This document shows positions 46,796-55,595 of a stretch of DNA of 64,000 bases, one piece after another. Positions within the stretch are counted from its first letter, which is position 1, and every line of letters starts with the position of its first letter. The notes under the pieces were generated by a model. It ran no database searches. It saw only the letters and a list, made by a program, of their open reading frames with translations, and was not told the origin of the DNA. Source of the stretch: Caulobacter sp. 602-1 (GTDB lineage: Bacteria; Pseudomonadota; Alphaproteobacteria; Caulobacterales; Caulobacteraceae); NCBI RefSeq assembly GCF_003931565.1, contig NZ_RRYI01000001.1:62001-126000 (forward strand), read 5' to 3'. The translations under genes and the position numbers were made by a program.

Positions 46796-47118
46796 GCGGC
46801 GGCTCCCACGATGTCGTTGACCGCTCGCGAGAACGCCGACCATTCGGCCTTCTGCTGCTCCAGGCTTTGGCGCCCGGCGGTGGTCAAGCGGTAGTATTTG
46901 CGCGGCGGACCACTCTGGCTTTCCACCAGGTAGGTCTCGACCAGCCCATCCGACTGCATGCGGCGCATCAGCGGATAGATCGTCCCTTCCCCCATATCGA
47001 TGTCCCTCGTCAGCCTGCTGGCGATCTCGTAGGCGTAGCTGTCGGCGTGCGAGAGCAGGGCCAGCACGCACAGCGCCAGCACGCCTTTCTTCAGTTGGAT
47101 TTCAATCGTTTCCGGCAC
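46792..47118 (-). CDS. PadR-family transcriptional regulator
   Basis: 108 residues. The winged-helix pattern LLSHADSYAYEIASRL, GTIYPLMRRMQSDGLV and the PPRKYYRLTTAGRQSL wing are typical of PadR. It heads the operon PadR-DUF1700-GIN and most likely represses it. A candidate operator lies directly upstream at 47156-47180. Confidence 0.93.
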   Translation of the reverse strand: MPETIEIQLKKGVLALCVLALLSHADSYAYEIASRLTRDIDMGEGTIYPLMRRMQSDGLVETYLVESQSGPPRKYYRLTTAGRQSLEQQKAEWSAFSRAVNDIVGAAA

Positions 47119-47155
47119 GGCGTCCTTGCCTCCGTTGATGCTCTCTTCTACCGCC

Positions 47156-47180
47156 AGGTACTGAGTGGTGCAAGGTACCT
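47156..47180 (-). promoter_or_regulatory. Candidate PadR operator
   Basis: AGGTAC (47156-47161) and GTACCT (47175-47180) form an inverted repeat; the second half is itself palindromic (AGGTACCT, 47173-47180). Read on the minus strand, TTGCAC and TAGAAG with 17 nt between them lie across the repeat as possible promoter elements, which would allow autorepression. Confidence 0.45.
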
Positions 47181-47228
47181 ACTTATGAACGATACGTAAT
47201 GATCCGGACGGACGTTTTTGGGCTTGAT

Positions 47229-47241
47229 GAGAATGGTTCTC
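47229..47241 (+). promoter_or_regulatory. Fur/Irr-like palindrome upstream of cox operon
   Basis: GAGAA-TGG-TTCTC (47229-47241) is a perfect 5-bp inverted repeat. With flanks it matches a 7-1-7 Fur-type pattern in five of seven pairs. Iron- or heme-linked control of cytochrome oxidase would make sense but is only inferred. Confidence 0.3.
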
Positions 47242-47485
47242 GACTGGAGCGGCCCTGGGCCGGGATAACGGGCAATCCCATGCCGCGCGCGTGGTCTCTG
47301 GCGCTTGGCAACCGCTAGGGATGCGCGTATGCAGCCTCCGGACCGATCCTTGGGCGGGCTGCCGTCGACGCGCGATTCTACGAGCGCGTAGTCGATTGTG
47401 GGGCGCTCTGGGATCGTAATATGCAAGTCGGCGTGGCGCGGCCTTGATCGGGCTCAAACCGCCGCCGAAATGGGCCGTGAGGGAT

Positions 47486-48391
47486 ATGAAGGCGCAATTT
47501 TCGGGGATTCGGCGGATCATGACGGGCGCGTCCGCCCTCGCCGCCACGATGATGTTCGCGGGGAACGCCCTCGCCGAGGATCTGCTGGGCCAGCCGACGC
47601 CGGGAGCGATCGATCTTCAGCCGGCCGCCTCGGTCCTGAAGCACGACGCGATCCGCTTCCACAACCTGGTGCTGATGCCGATCATCACGGCCATCACCCT
47701 GCTGGTCCTGGGCCTGCTGATCTGGATCATCGTTCGCTATAACAAGAAAGCGAACCCGGTCCCGGCGAAGTTCAGCCACAACACCACGATCGAGATCATC
47801 TGGACGGTCGTCCCGGTGCTGATCCTGATGCTGATCGCGATCTTCTCGTTCCGCCTGCTGTTCGCCTACAACAACATGCCCAAGCCCTACATGACCGTGA
47901 AGGCCACGGGCTATCAGTGGTACTGGGGCTACGAGTACCCGGACCAGAAGATCAGCGAGATCGTGTCGCTGCCGCTCACCAAGGAGCAGGCCGACGCCAA
48001 GAAGGTCCCGTACCTGCTGGCAGCCGACAAGGCGATGGTCGTCCCGGTGGGCCAGGTGGTCCGCGTCCAGGTCACCGGCGCCGACGTGATCCACGCCTTC
48101 GCCCTTCCGGCCTTCGGTCTGAAGATCGACGCCATCCCGGGCCGCCTGAACGAAACCTGGTTCAAGGCCGAGAAGACCGGCGTCTACTACGGCCAGTGCT
48201 CGGAGCTCTGCGGCGTCGACCACTCGAACATGCCGATCGAGATCCAGGTGGTCTCGCAGGGCGAGTTCGACGCCTGGGTCAAGGAAAAGGTGGCGCCGCC
48301 GGCTCCGGCCGCCGCCGTGACCCCCGCTTCGGCTCCCGCCGCCGCTCCCGCTTCCGCTCCGGCCGCGGCTCCCGCCGCGCCGGCGGCCTAA
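47486..48391 (+). CDS. ctaC: Cytochrome c oxidase subunit II
   Basis: 301 residues. A signal sequence is followed by two membrane helices (VLMPIITAITLLVLGLLI and TVVPVLILMLIAIFSF), then the periplasmic CuA cupredoxin domain with GYQWYWGYEYP, His in VIHAFALP, and Cys238/Cys242 (CSELCGVDHSNM). Accepts electrons from cytochrome c. The C-terminal 30 residues are an Ala/Pro/Ser repeat not needed for CuA. The start at 47486 fits the signal sequence and follows GAGGG; an ATT/ATG further upstream would add 14 unconserved residues. Confidence 0.96.
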   Translation: MKAQFSGIRRIMTGASALAATMMFAGNALAEDLLGQPTPGAIDLQPAASVLKHDAIRFHNLVLMPIITAITLLVLGLLIWIIVRYNKKANPVPAKFSHNTTIEIIWTVVPVLILMLIAIFSFRLLFAYNNMPKPYMTVKATGYQWYWGYEYPDQKISEIVSLPLTKEQADAKKVPYLLAADKAMVVPVGQVVRVQVTGADVIHAFALPAFGLKIDAIPGRLNETWFKAEKTGVYYGQCSELCGVDHSNMPIEIQVVSQGEFDAWVKEKVAPPAPAAAVTPASAPAAAPASAPAAAPAAPAA

Positions 48392-48416
48392 GATACGATC
48401 GTAGGATAGAAGTCCG

Positions 48417-50084
48417 ATGGCTCACGCCGCAGACACTCACGACGCGCACGGCGGTCACGACGACGCCGACCACAAGCCGCCCTTCATCGCCCGCTGGTTC
48501 TTCTCGACGAACCACAAGGACATCGGCACGCTGTACATCCTGTTCGCCATCATGGCGGGCATCGTCGGCGGCGCCCTGTCGGGCCTGATCCGCTGGGAGC
48601 TGATGGAGCCGGGCATCCAGGTGTTCTCCGACACCGGCATGCTGGCGCAGATGGGCATCTTCAAGGGGAAGCACGGCTATAACGCCGTGGTCACCGCCCA
48701 CGCCCTGATCATGATCTTCTTCATGGTCATGCCCGCCATGATCGGCGGCTTCGGCAACTGGTTCGTCCCGATCATGATCGGCGCGCCGGACATGGCCTTC
48801 CCGCGGATGAACAACATCTCGTTCTGGCTGCTGGTCGCCGCTTGGGTCCTGCTGGTCACCTCGATGTTCGTCGACGGCGGCCCGGGCCATGGCTTCGGCG
48901 GCGGCTGGACGATCTATCCGCCGCTCTCGACCATCGGCCACAAGGGCCCGGCCATGGATCTGGCGATCCTGTCGCTCCACCTGGCCGGCGCGAGCTCGAT
49001 CCTGGGCGCGATCAACTTCATCACCACGATCTTCAACATGCGCGCGCCGGGCATGACCCTGCACCGCATGCCGCTGTTCGCCTGGTCGGTGCTGATCACC
49101 GCCTTCCTGCTGCTGCTGTCGCTGCCCGTCCTGGCCGGCGCCATCACCATGCTGCTGACCGACCGCAACTTCGGCACCCACTTCTTCGACCCGGCCGCCG
49201 GCGGCGACCCCGTCATGTTCCAGCACCTGTTCTGGTTCTTCGGTCACCCGGAAGTGTACATCCTGATCCTGCCTGGGTTCGGCATCATCAGCCACATCGT
49301 CTCGACCTTCTCCAAGAAGCCGGTCTTCGGCTACCTGGCTATGGCCTACGCCATGGTCGCCATCGGCTTCGTCGGCTTCGTCGTGTGGGCGCACCACATG
49401 TACACCGTCGGCATGAGCATCAACCTGCGCGCCTACTTCGTGGCCGCCACGATGATCATCGCCGTCCCGACGGGCGTGAAGATCTTCAGCTGGATCGCCA
49501 CGATGTGGGGCGGTTCGCTGGACTTCAAGACGCCCATGCTGTGGGCGATGGGCTTCATCTTCCTGTTCACCGTCGGCGGCGTGACCGGCGTGGTCCTGTC
49601 GAACGCCGGCATCGACTACAGCCTGCACGACACCTACTACGTGGTGGCCCACTTCCACTACGTGCTGTCGCTGGGCGCCGTCTTCGCCATCTTCGCGGGC
49701 TTCTACTACTGGTTCGAGAAGATGTGGGGCGTGAAGTACAACGAGTTCCTCGGCTGCGCCCACTTCTGGGTGATGTTCGTCGGCGTGAACCTGATCTTCT
49801 TCCCGCAGCACTTCCTCGGCCTGCAAGGCATGCCGCGTCGCTACGTCGACTATCCGGACGCCTTCACGAAGTGGAACTACGTCTCGACGGTCGGTTACAT
49901 GATCACCGTGGTCGCCGTCGGCATCTTCATGATCATGCTGCTGGAAGCCGCGATCCGTCGCCGCCCGGCGGAAGCCAACCCGTGGGGCGAAGGCGCCACG
50001 ACGCTGGAATGGACCCTGTCCTCGCCGCCGCCGTTCCACCAGTTCAGCGAACCGCCGGTGATCAAGGAAGACGGCCACCACTAA
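48417..50084 (+). CDS. ctaD: Cytochrome c oxidase subunit I
   Basis: 555 residues with 12 membrane helices. Ligand residues are visible: VTAHALIM (low-spin heme), HPEVY (CuB His and cross-linked Tyr), AHHMY (CuB His pair) and AHFHYVLS (heme a3 and heme a). The [12 protein letters not shown] end and full length fit the aa3 type. The His-rich N-terminus ([16 protein letters not shown]) is unusual and could bind metal. 25 nt after ctaC. Confidence 0.98.
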   Translation: MAHAADTHDAHGGHDDADHKPPFIARWFFSTNHKDIGTLYILFAIMAGIVGGALSGLIRWELMEPGIQVFSDTGMLAQMGIFKGKHGYNAVVTAHALIMIFFMVMPAMIGGFGNWFVPIMIGAPDMAFPRMNNISFWLLVAAWVLLVTSMFVDGGPGHGFGGGWTIYPPLSTIGHKGPAMDLAILSLHLAGASSILGAINFITTIFNMRAPGMTLHRMPLFAWSVLITAFLLLLSLPVLAGAITMLLTDRNFGTHFFDPAAGGDPVMFQHLFWFFGHPEVYILILPGFGIISHIVSTFSKKPVFGYLAMAYAMVAIGFVGFVVWAHHMYTVGMSINLRAYFVAATMIIAVPTGVKIFSWIATMWGGSLDFKTPMLWAMGFIFLFTVGGVTGVVLSNAGIDYSLHDTYYVVAHFHYVLSLGAVFAIFAGFYYWFEKMWGVKYNEFLGCAHFWVMFVGVNLIFFPQHFLGLQGMPRRYVDYPDAFTKWNYVSTVGYMITVVAVGIFMIMLLEAAIRRRPAEANPWGEGATTLEWTLSSPPPFHQFSEPPVIKEDGHH

Positions 50085-50133
50085 GGCCGGCTTCGCTAAA
50101 GCCGGGCTTCCGGGTTTGACCTGAAGCAAAAAG

Positions 50134-50171
50134 GGGCGCGGTCGGGATCCTTAAGGGTCCGGGCCGCGCCC
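50134..50171. terminator. Hairpin between ctaD and ctaB
   Basis: GGGCGCGG (50134-50141) pairs with CCGCGCCC (50164-50171). AAAAAG precedes the stem, so the T tract is on the minus strand. It may act as a partial terminator or as a 3' stabiliser of the ctaC-ctaD message. Confidence 0.4.
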
Positions 50172-50191
50172 TTCGACCATTCAAGACCGAT

Positions 50192-51226
50192 ATGTTCACC
50201 CCGATGTCGAAGACCCTCGCCATGACCCCGGAGACCGTTCAGCCCGATACGACGCGGCCCGATCTGACTCAGGCCGCGCGCTGGCAGGACTACTTCCAGC
50301 TGATGAAGCCGCGCGTCATGTCGCTGGTGGTGTTCACGGGCCTGACCGGCCTGCTGGCCGCCCGCGCGCCGATCCATCCGGTCCTGGGCGCCATCGCGGT
50401 GCTGTGCATCGCCGTCGGGGCCGGCGCCTCGGGCGCGCTGAACATGTGGTACGACGCCGACATCGACCAGCAGATGCGCCGCACGCGCGGCCGTCCGGTC
50501 CCGGCCGGCAAGGTCAAGGGCGAGGAAGCCGCCTCGCTGGGCGTGGTGCTCTCGATCCTGTCGGTGATGTTCCTGGGCTTCGCGATCAACTGGTTCGCAG
50601 CCGCCCTGCTGGCCTTCACCATCGTCTTCTACGCCGTCGTCTACACGATGTGGCTCAAGCGCTGGACCGCGCAGAACATCGTCATCGGCGGCCTGGCCGG
50701 CGCTCTGCCGCCGGCCATCGGCTGGGCCGCCGCCACGGGCTCGGCGCCGCTGAACGCCTGGCTGATGGTGGCCATCATCTTCTTCTGGACCCCGCCGCAC
50801 TTCTGGGCGCTGTCGCTTTACGTCACCACCGACTACGCCAAGGCCGGCGTGCCGATGCTGCCGGTGGTCAAGGGCGCCAAGGAGACCCGCAAACAGATCC
50901 TGATCTACAGCCTGATCCTGATCCCGATCTGCCTGGCGCCGGTGCTGACCGGCCTGGGCGGCCCGATCTATCTTGCGGTGGCCGGCCTTGGCGGCGCGGT
51001 GTTCCTGATCCTCGCCTGGCGCGTCTTCGCCAGCAAGGCCGGAGACGCGGCCGATCCGCGCGTGGCCGACCGGGCCCTCTACGACGTCACCGAGGACGAG
51101 AAGGCCGCCGGCGCGAAAGCCGCCCGCAATCTGTTCGCCTTCTCGATCCTCTATCTCTTTGCGATGTTCGCCGCCCTGCTGGGCGAAGCCGTGTCGGGCG
51201 TCCACGCCCTGGAGCTGCTCAAGTGA
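50192..51226 (+). CDS. ctaB: Protoheme IX farnesyltransferase
   Basis: 344 residues with about nine membrane helices of the UbiA superfamily. Makes heme O from heme B for the oxidase. Motifs: YFQLMKPRVMSLVVFTG, NMWYDADIDQQMRRTRGRP (first Asp motif) and YTMWLKRWTAQNIVIGG. FFWTPPHFWALSL is diagnostic. Alternative starts at 50204 and 50222 exist. The last codons overlap the next GTG start. Confidence 0.96.
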   Translation: MFTPMSKTLAMTPETVQPDTTRPDLTQAARWQDYFQLMKPRVMSLVVFTGLTGLLAARAPIHPVLGAIAVLCIAVGAGASGALNMWYDADIDQQMRRTRGRPVPAGKVKGEEAASLGVVLSILSVMFLGFAINWFAAALLAFTIVFYAVVYTMWLKRWTAQNIVIGGLAGALPPAIGWAAATGSAPLNAWLMVAIIFFWTPPHFWALSLYVTTDYAKAGVPMLPVVKGAKETRKQILIYSLILIPICLAPVLTGLGGPIYLAVAGLGGAVFLILAWRVFASKAGDAADPRVADRALYDVTEDEKAAGAKAARNLFAFSILYLFAMFAALLGEAVSGVHALELLK

Positions 51227-51384
51227 ATCAACCCGTCGACAACCAAACGTCCAGGGACGTCGCCAAGAAGGCGCGGGACGGGCGCAATATCGCGCTCGGC
51301 CTGGGCCTCGTGGCCTTCGTCATCATGGTCTTCGTCGTCACCCTCGTGAGGCTCGGCGCCAATGTCGCCCACCCGCACCCCTAA
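51223..51384 (+). CDS. 53-residue membrane protein of the cox cluster (CoxF-like)
   Basis: Starts with GTG inside the ctaB stop (GTGA, 51223-51226) and overlaps the start of ctaG by 23 nt. It has a hydrophilic N-terminus (VNQPVDNQTSRDVAKKARDG) and one membrane helix (GLVAFVIMVFVVTLVRLGA). A small one-helix gene at this place between ctaB and ctaG is common in alphaproteobacteria. Likely linked to oxidase assembly; not proven. Confidence 0.8.
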   Translation: MNQPVDNQTSRDVAKKARDGRNIALGLGLVAFVIMVFVVTLVRLGANVAHPHP

Positions 51385-52027
51385 GCCGCGCCCGTCCAAG
51401 GCGGACCTGACCCCGCAGGAGCAGGCCGCGCGCCGTAACGGCAAGGTGGCCCTGATCTGCGCCGCCGCCTTCTTCGGCATGATCGGCGCGGCCTATGCGG
51501 CCGTCCCGCTGTATAAGCTGTTCTGCCAGGCGACGGGCTTCGACGGCACGGTCCGCAAGGCCGAGGCCAAGCCGGACAAGATCCTCGACCGCAAGGTCAC
51601 CATCCGCTTCGACGCCAATATCCGCGAGCTGCCCTGGAAATTCCAGGCGGTGCAGTCCAGCCAGGACGTGCGGATCGGCGAGACGGGCCTGGCCTTCTTC
51701 AAGGTCACCAACCCCAGCGACAAGCCGATGACCGGCCGGGCGCTCTACAACGTGGTGCCGGAATCGGCGGGGCCGTATTTCCAGAAACTGGAGTGCTTCT
51801 GCTTCTCCAGCCAGACGATCCAGCCCCACCAGACGGTGGAGTTCCCGGTCGTCTACTTCGTGGATCCGCAATACGTGAAGGATCCCGAGACTGTCGGAAA
51901 GAACGAGATCACGCTCAGCTACACGTTCTTCCCCGCCGTCGATGACGGCAAGAAGACCAAAGTTGCCGCGGCGGCGACGCCTCGCATCGTGGAACCCCTT
52001 GGCGGCGCACCGTCGAGAGGGCTATAG
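51362..52027 (+). CDS. ctaG: Cytochrome c oxidase assembly factor CtaG (Cox11 type)
   Basis: 221 residues with one N-terminal membrane helix ([30 protein letters not shown]) and a periplasmic immunoglobulin-like domain. Copper ligands are Cys145 and Cys147 in [10 protein letters not shown], with a third Cys in LFCQATGF. It delivers copper to the CuB site of subunit I. C-terminal tail after DDGKKTK is low complexity. Confidence 0.95.
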   Translation: MSPTRTPKPRPSKADLTPQEQAARRNGKVALICAAAFFGMIGAAYAAVPLYKLFCQATGFDGTVRKAEAKPDKILDRKVTIRFDANIRELPWKFQAVQSSQDVRIGETGLAFFKVTNPSDKPMTGRALYNVVPESAGPYFQKLECFCFSSQTIQPHQTVEFPVVYFVDPQYVKDPETVGKNEITLSYTFFPAVDDGKKTKVAAAATPRIVEPLGGAPSRGL

Positions 52028-52095
52028 CGTTCACAACGACCACGGCGCGGGGGACCAGCGACCGTGATCAGAGGGATATAAGGGTTAGCAGCAAC

Positions 52096-52968
52096 ATGGC
52101 CGGCGCCGTCAAACACGACTACCACATCCTTCCGCCCAGCCCGTGGCCCTTCGTGGGCTCGGCCGCAGCCACCGTCATGGCCATCGGCCTGATCGGCTGG
52201 ATCAAGGGCGGCGTCCTCGGCATCGAGAAGGGCAACTGGGCCATCTTCGCCGCCGGCATCGCGGGCGTGCTCTACACCATGTTCGGCTGGTGGTCGGACG
52301 TGGCCAAGGAAGCCAAGGCCGGCGACCACACCCCGGTCGTCTCGATCGGCCTGCGCTACGGCATGATCCTGTTCATCGCCTCGGAAGTGATGTTCTTCGT
52401 GGCGTGGTTCTGGATGTTCTTCGAGATGGCGCTGTTCCATCATCACCGCACCCTGTCGGCGATCGAGGAAGTCCGCACCGCCTGGGCCACCTGGCCGCCC
52501 GCCGGCGTCGAGACCGTCTCGCCCTGGCACCTGCCGCTGGTCAACACCCTGACCCTGCTGCTCTCGGGCACGACGGTCACCTGGGCGCACCACGCGCTGC
52601 AGGTCGGCGACCGCAAGGGCGCCAAGTGGGGCCTGATCCTGACCATCCTGCTGGGCGTTCTGTTCACGACCATCCAGATCTACGAGTACAGCCACATCAA
52701 CCACGAGAAGCTGTTCTACTCGGAAGCGGCCGCGAACTCGGGCCTCTATGGCTCGACCTTCTTCCTGGCCACCGGCTTCCACGGCTTCCACGTGTTCGTC
52801 GGCACCCTGTTCCTGCTGGTCTGCCTGATCCGCCTGCTGAACGGCGCCTTCACGCCCAAACAGCACTTCGGCTTCGAAGCGGCGGCCTGGTACTGGCACT
52901 TCGTGGACGTGGTCTGGCTGTTCCTGTTCGCGTTCATCTACGTGATCTTCGGGGCCTCGCCCCACTAG
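52096..52968 (+). CDS. ctaE: Cytochrome c oxidase subunit III
   Basis: 290 residues with seven membrane helices: [14 protein letters not shown] start, [20 protein letters not shown], and the C-terminal [18 protein letters not shown]. It stabilises the catalytic core and proton entry. Its TAG stop lies inside the left arm of an 11-bp palindrome, and the operon terminator follows 70 nt later. Confidence 0.97.
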   Translation: MAGAVKHDYHILPPSPWPFVGSAAATVMAIGLIGWIKGGVLGIEKGNWAIFAAGIAGVLYTMFGWWSDVAKEAKAGDHTPVVSIGLRYGMILFIASEVMFFVAWFWMFFEMALFHHHRTLSAIEEVRTAWATWPPAGVETVSPWHLPLVNTLTLLLSGTTVTWAHHALQVGDRKGAKWGLILTILLGVLFTTIQIYEYSHINHEKLFYSEAAANSGLYGSTFFLATGFHGFHVFVGTLFLLVCLIRLLNGAFTPKQHFGFEAAAWYWHFVDVVWLFLFAFIYVIFGASPH

Positions 52969-52990
52969 AGCCCTCATGAGAGGGCTCTAG
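52965..52990. repeat. Perfect palindrome across the ctaE stop codon
   Basis: CTAGAGCCCTC (52965-52975), loop ATGA, GAGGGCTCTAG (52980-52990). Same TAGAGCCC tip as the repeat unit at 20158-20208, so probably a short member of that family. Confidence 0.75.
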
Positions 52991-53040
52991 CCTCAAAGTT
53001 TGAGCGCGGCGACGCGCTCGGGGGTCGCAAGATCCTGAGG

Positions 53041-53075
53041 GGCCCGGAGCGCGGATCAGCGTTCCGGGCCTTTTT
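53041..53075 (+). terminator. Terminator of the cox operon
   Basis: GGCCCGGAGCGC (53041-53052) pairs with GCGTTCCGGGCC (53059-53070) with one G-T pair and a 6-nt loop, followed by TTTTT (53071-53075). The next gene starts 20 nt later. Confidence 0.88.
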
Positions 53076-53095
53076 CGTTTCGGAGGCCCGCACTC

Positions 53096-53473
53096 ATGAC
53101 CCCTTCTTCCGCCCACAAGACCAATCCCTACGCCGCCGGTGCGCGCGGCCTCTGCCCCAACTGCGGGGAAGGCCATCTGTTCACGGGCTTCCTCAAGGTC
53201 GCCCCGACCTGCGAGGCCTGCGGCTTCGACCTGGGCAAGTTCGAGACCGGCGACGGCGCGGCGACCTTCGTCATCCTGATCGCCGGATCGGTCTGCGCCT
53301 TCGGGGCGCTGTTCTCGATGTTCGCCTGGAACTGGCCGATCTGGGCGCTGCTGATCGTCTGGCTGCCCGCGGTCGTGATCATCAGTCTGGGCCTGATGCG
53401 CCCCGCCAAGGGGCTGATGGTCGCCGCCCAGGTCGCCCACAAGGCCTCCGAGGCGGGGCGCGACCATGTCTGA
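53096..53473 (+). CDS. DUF983 membrane protein
   Basis: 125 residues. A zinc-ribbon-like N-terminus (LCPNCGEGHLF, then CEACGFDLG) precedes two membrane helices (FVILIAGSVCAFGALFSMF, IWALLIVWLPAVVIISLGL). DUF983 genes are regularly found between ctaE and surf1 in alphaproteobacteria, which points to oxidase assembly. Overlaps surf1 by 8 nt. The cox terminator ends only 20 nt before its start. Confidence 0.9.
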   Translation: MTPSSAHKTNPYAAGARGLCPNCGEGHLFTGFLKVAPTCEACGFDLGKFETGDGAATFVILIAGSVCAFGALFSMFAWNWPIWALLIVWLPAVVIISLGLMRPAKGLMVAAQVAHKASEAGRDHV

Positions 53474-54152
53474 GCCCCAAGCCGGCAAACCTGGTTTTCC
53501 GGTCGGCCTGACGATCGCCACACTGATCGCCTTCGCCATTCTCTGCGGCCTGGGCGCCTGGCAGGTCCAGCGCCTGCATTGGAAGCAAGGCGTCTTGGCG
53601 CGGATCGAGGCCCTGAAGACGGCGCCGGCCTTGCCGCTGATCCAGGTGCTGACGGCCGAGGCCCGGGTCGAGGACCTGGCCTGGACGCGGGTGAGCGTCG
53701 ACTGCGGCGACGTCGCCGGCCCGCCGCTGCCGCTGGTCTATGGCGTTCGCGACGGCGACGTCGTCTGGCGCGCCCAAGCCCCCTGCGCCGTCCTGGCCGG
53801 TCCCTACAACATGCTCCTGGCGGACCGAGGCGTCGTTCCGGCCCTGACGGGTCAGGTCGCGCCGCCGCCGCGGACTTTTGACGCGCCGCGGCATGTCGTC
53901 GGCGTGCTGATGCCGATCAAGCAGCTAGGCGGCGACCGGGTCGAGGTCCTGAAGCGCTTTCCTGGCCGCCAGCCCGCGCCGCTGGTGCTGATGGCCGAGA
54001 GCGAGACCCCCGCGCCAGCCGGAATCACCCCTGCGCCGCTGCCGGCAGAAATTTCCAATCGGCACCTGGAATACGCCCTGACGTGGTTCGGTCTTGCCGT
54101 CACCCTGCTGTTTATCTATGCCGCCATGCTCTGGCGGAGATTGAAACCCTGA
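53466..54152 (+). CDS. SURF1-family cytochrome oxidase assembly protein
   Basis: 228 residues with membrane helices at both ends (TIATLIAFAILCGLGAWQVQRL and LTWFGLAVTLLFIYAAMLWRR) and a periplasmic domain between. GAWQVQRLHWK and the C-terminal NRHLEYALTWFGLA are the family hallmarks. It helps insert heme A into subunit I. The middle ARVEDLAWTRVSV region is diverged. The stop overlaps the thrC start (TGATG). Confidence 0.93.
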   Translation: MSEPQAGKPGFPVGLTIATLIAFAILCGLGAWQVQRLHWKQGVLARIEALKTAPALPLIQVLTAEARVEDLAWTRVSVDCGDVAGPPLPLVYGVRDGDVVWRAQAPCAVLAGPYNMLLADRGVVPALTGQVAPPPRTFDAPRHVVGVLMPIKQLGGDRVEVLKRFPGRQPAPLVLMAESETPAPAGITPAPLPAEISNRHLEYALTWFGLAVTLLFIYAAMLWRRLKP

Positions 54153-55549
54153 TGCGCTATGTGTCGACCCGCGGCCAGTCCGCGCCCATCGGCTTCCTGG
54201 ATGCGGTGCTGGCCGGCCTGGCCCCCGACGGCGGCCTGTACGTGCCCAACGCGTGGCCCAGCTTCTCGGCGGCCGAGATCGCGGGCTTCGCGGGCAAGCC
54301 CTATGCCGAGGTGGCCGCCGCCGTGGTCGGCAAGTTCGTCGGCGACGACATCCCGGCCGAAGACCTTCTCAACATGTGCGAAGAGGCCTACGCCACCTTC
54401 GCCCACACCGCCGTGACGCCGCTGAAGCAGCTGACTCCGAACCGCTACCTGCTGGAGCTGTTCCATGGCCCGACCCTGGCGTTCAAGGACGTCGCGATGC
54501 AGCTGCTGGGCCGGCTGTACGACTACGTGCTGGAACGCCAGTCGCGGAAGATGACCATCATCTGCGCCACCTCGGGCGACACGGGCGGCGCGGCCGTCGA
54601 GGCGTTCCGGGGCCGCAAGAACGCCCGCATCGTCGCCCTCTTCCCGGAAGGCCGCATCAGCGAGGTGCAGCGCCGGTTCATGACCACGGCCGTCGACGCC
54701 AACGTGGCCTGCATCTCGGTGCTCGGCTCGTTCGACGACTGCCAGGCCATCGTCAAGCAGGCCTTCCAGGATGACCAGTTCCGCCACGCGGTCGATCTGT
54801 CGGGCGTCAACTCGATCAACTGGGCGCGGATCGCGGCCCAGAGCGTCTACTATTTCACCTCGGCCGTCGCCCTGGGCGCTCCGAACCGTGAAGTGGCCTT
54901 CGTGGTGCCCACGGGGAATTTCGGCGACGCCTACGCCGCCTTCGTGGCCAAGAAGCTGGGCCTGCCGATCCACTCGGTGACCGCCGCCACCAATTCCAAT
55001 GACATCTTGGCGCGCGCCATCGAGACCGGCCGCTATGCGCGCGGCGCCGTGGCCGCGACCCAGAGCCCGGCCATGGACATCCAGGTCGCCAGCAACTTCG
55101 AGCGCCTCTATTTCGAAGCCGTCCGCCGCGACGGCACCGAGACCGGCCGCGCCTTCCGCGCCTTCGCCGACACGGGTCTGCTGGACATCCCGCCGGGCGC
55201 CCACGCCTGGATGCGCGAGCTGTTCCGCGGCGCCTCAGTCAGCGAGGCCGACACGGCCAAGACCATGCTCTCGACCCTGAACGAGACCGGCGAGGTCATC
55301 GATCCGCACACCGCCGTCGGCCTGGCCGCCGCGCGGGGCGTGGATGTCCCGGTCTCGGTCCCGGTGGTGGTGCTGTCGACCGCTCATCCGGCCAAGTTCC
55401 CCGAAGCGGTCCAAGCCGCCACGGGCCTGCTGCCCTCGACCCCGCGCGCCACGCCTGACCTGTCGAAGAAGCCGGAGAAGTTCGAGCGCTTGCCGGCCGA
55501 CGGCGCGGCGGTGAAGGCCTTCGTGCGCACCTTCGCGGCGAATACCTGA
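54152..55549 (+). CDS. thrC: Threonine synthase
   Basis: 465 residues. PLP-dependent last step of threonine synthesis from phosphohomoserine. The PLP lysine is Lys112 in TLAFKDVAMQ; the phosphate-binding loop is SGDTGGAA. The N-terminal RGQSAPIGFLDAVLAGLAPDGGLYVP segment is typical of the long bacterial/fungal type. ATG at 54152 overlaps the SURF1 stop by one base; the frame also extends upstream into SURF1 without conserved residues. Confidence 0.96.
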   Translation: MRYVSTRGQSAPIGFLDAVLAGLAPDGGLYVPNAWPSFSAAEIAGFAGKPYAEVAAAVVGKFVGDDIPAEDLLNMCEEAYATFAHTAVTPLKQLTPNRYLLELFHGPTLAFKDVAMQLLGRLYDYVLERQSRKMTIICATSGDTGGAAVEAFRGRKNARIVALFPEGRISEVQRRFMTTAVDANVACISVLGSFDDCQAIVKQAFQDDQFRHAVDLSGVNSINWARIAAQSVYYFTSAVALGAPNREVAFVVPTGNFGDAYAAFVAKKLGLPIHSVTAATNSNDILARAIETGRYARGAVAATQSPAMDIQVASNFERLYFEAVRRDGTETGRAFRAFADTGLLDIPPGAHAWMRELFRGASVSEADTAKTMLSTLNETGEVIDPHTAVGLAAARGVDVPVSVPVVVLSTAHPAKFPEAVQAATGLLPSTPRATPDLSKKPEKFERLPADGAAVKAFVRTFAANT

Positions 55550-55595
55550 GCCTGGGCTAGTGTTTAGGCGCGCGAGCGCCTAGATACCGCCGCTC

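Larger units (their letters stand above)
47119..47485. other. Divergent regulatory region between the PadR operon and the cox operon
   Basis: 367 nt without a gene. It must hold the minus-strand PadR promoter and the plus-strand cox promoter. Two palindromes are seen and listed separately; the remainder shows no further clear structure. Confidence 0.5.

Noticed and set aside
48279..50129. Minus-strand frame of about 616 codons opposite ctaD
   Set aside because: Antisense to subunit I of cytochrome oxidase; His/Asp/Gln-rich composition is a by-product of the opposite codons.
52965..52990. Palindrome at the ctaE end as the cox terminator
   Set aside because: It lacks a T tract, while the hairpin at 53041-53075 has one. 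It fits the dispersed repeat family better.
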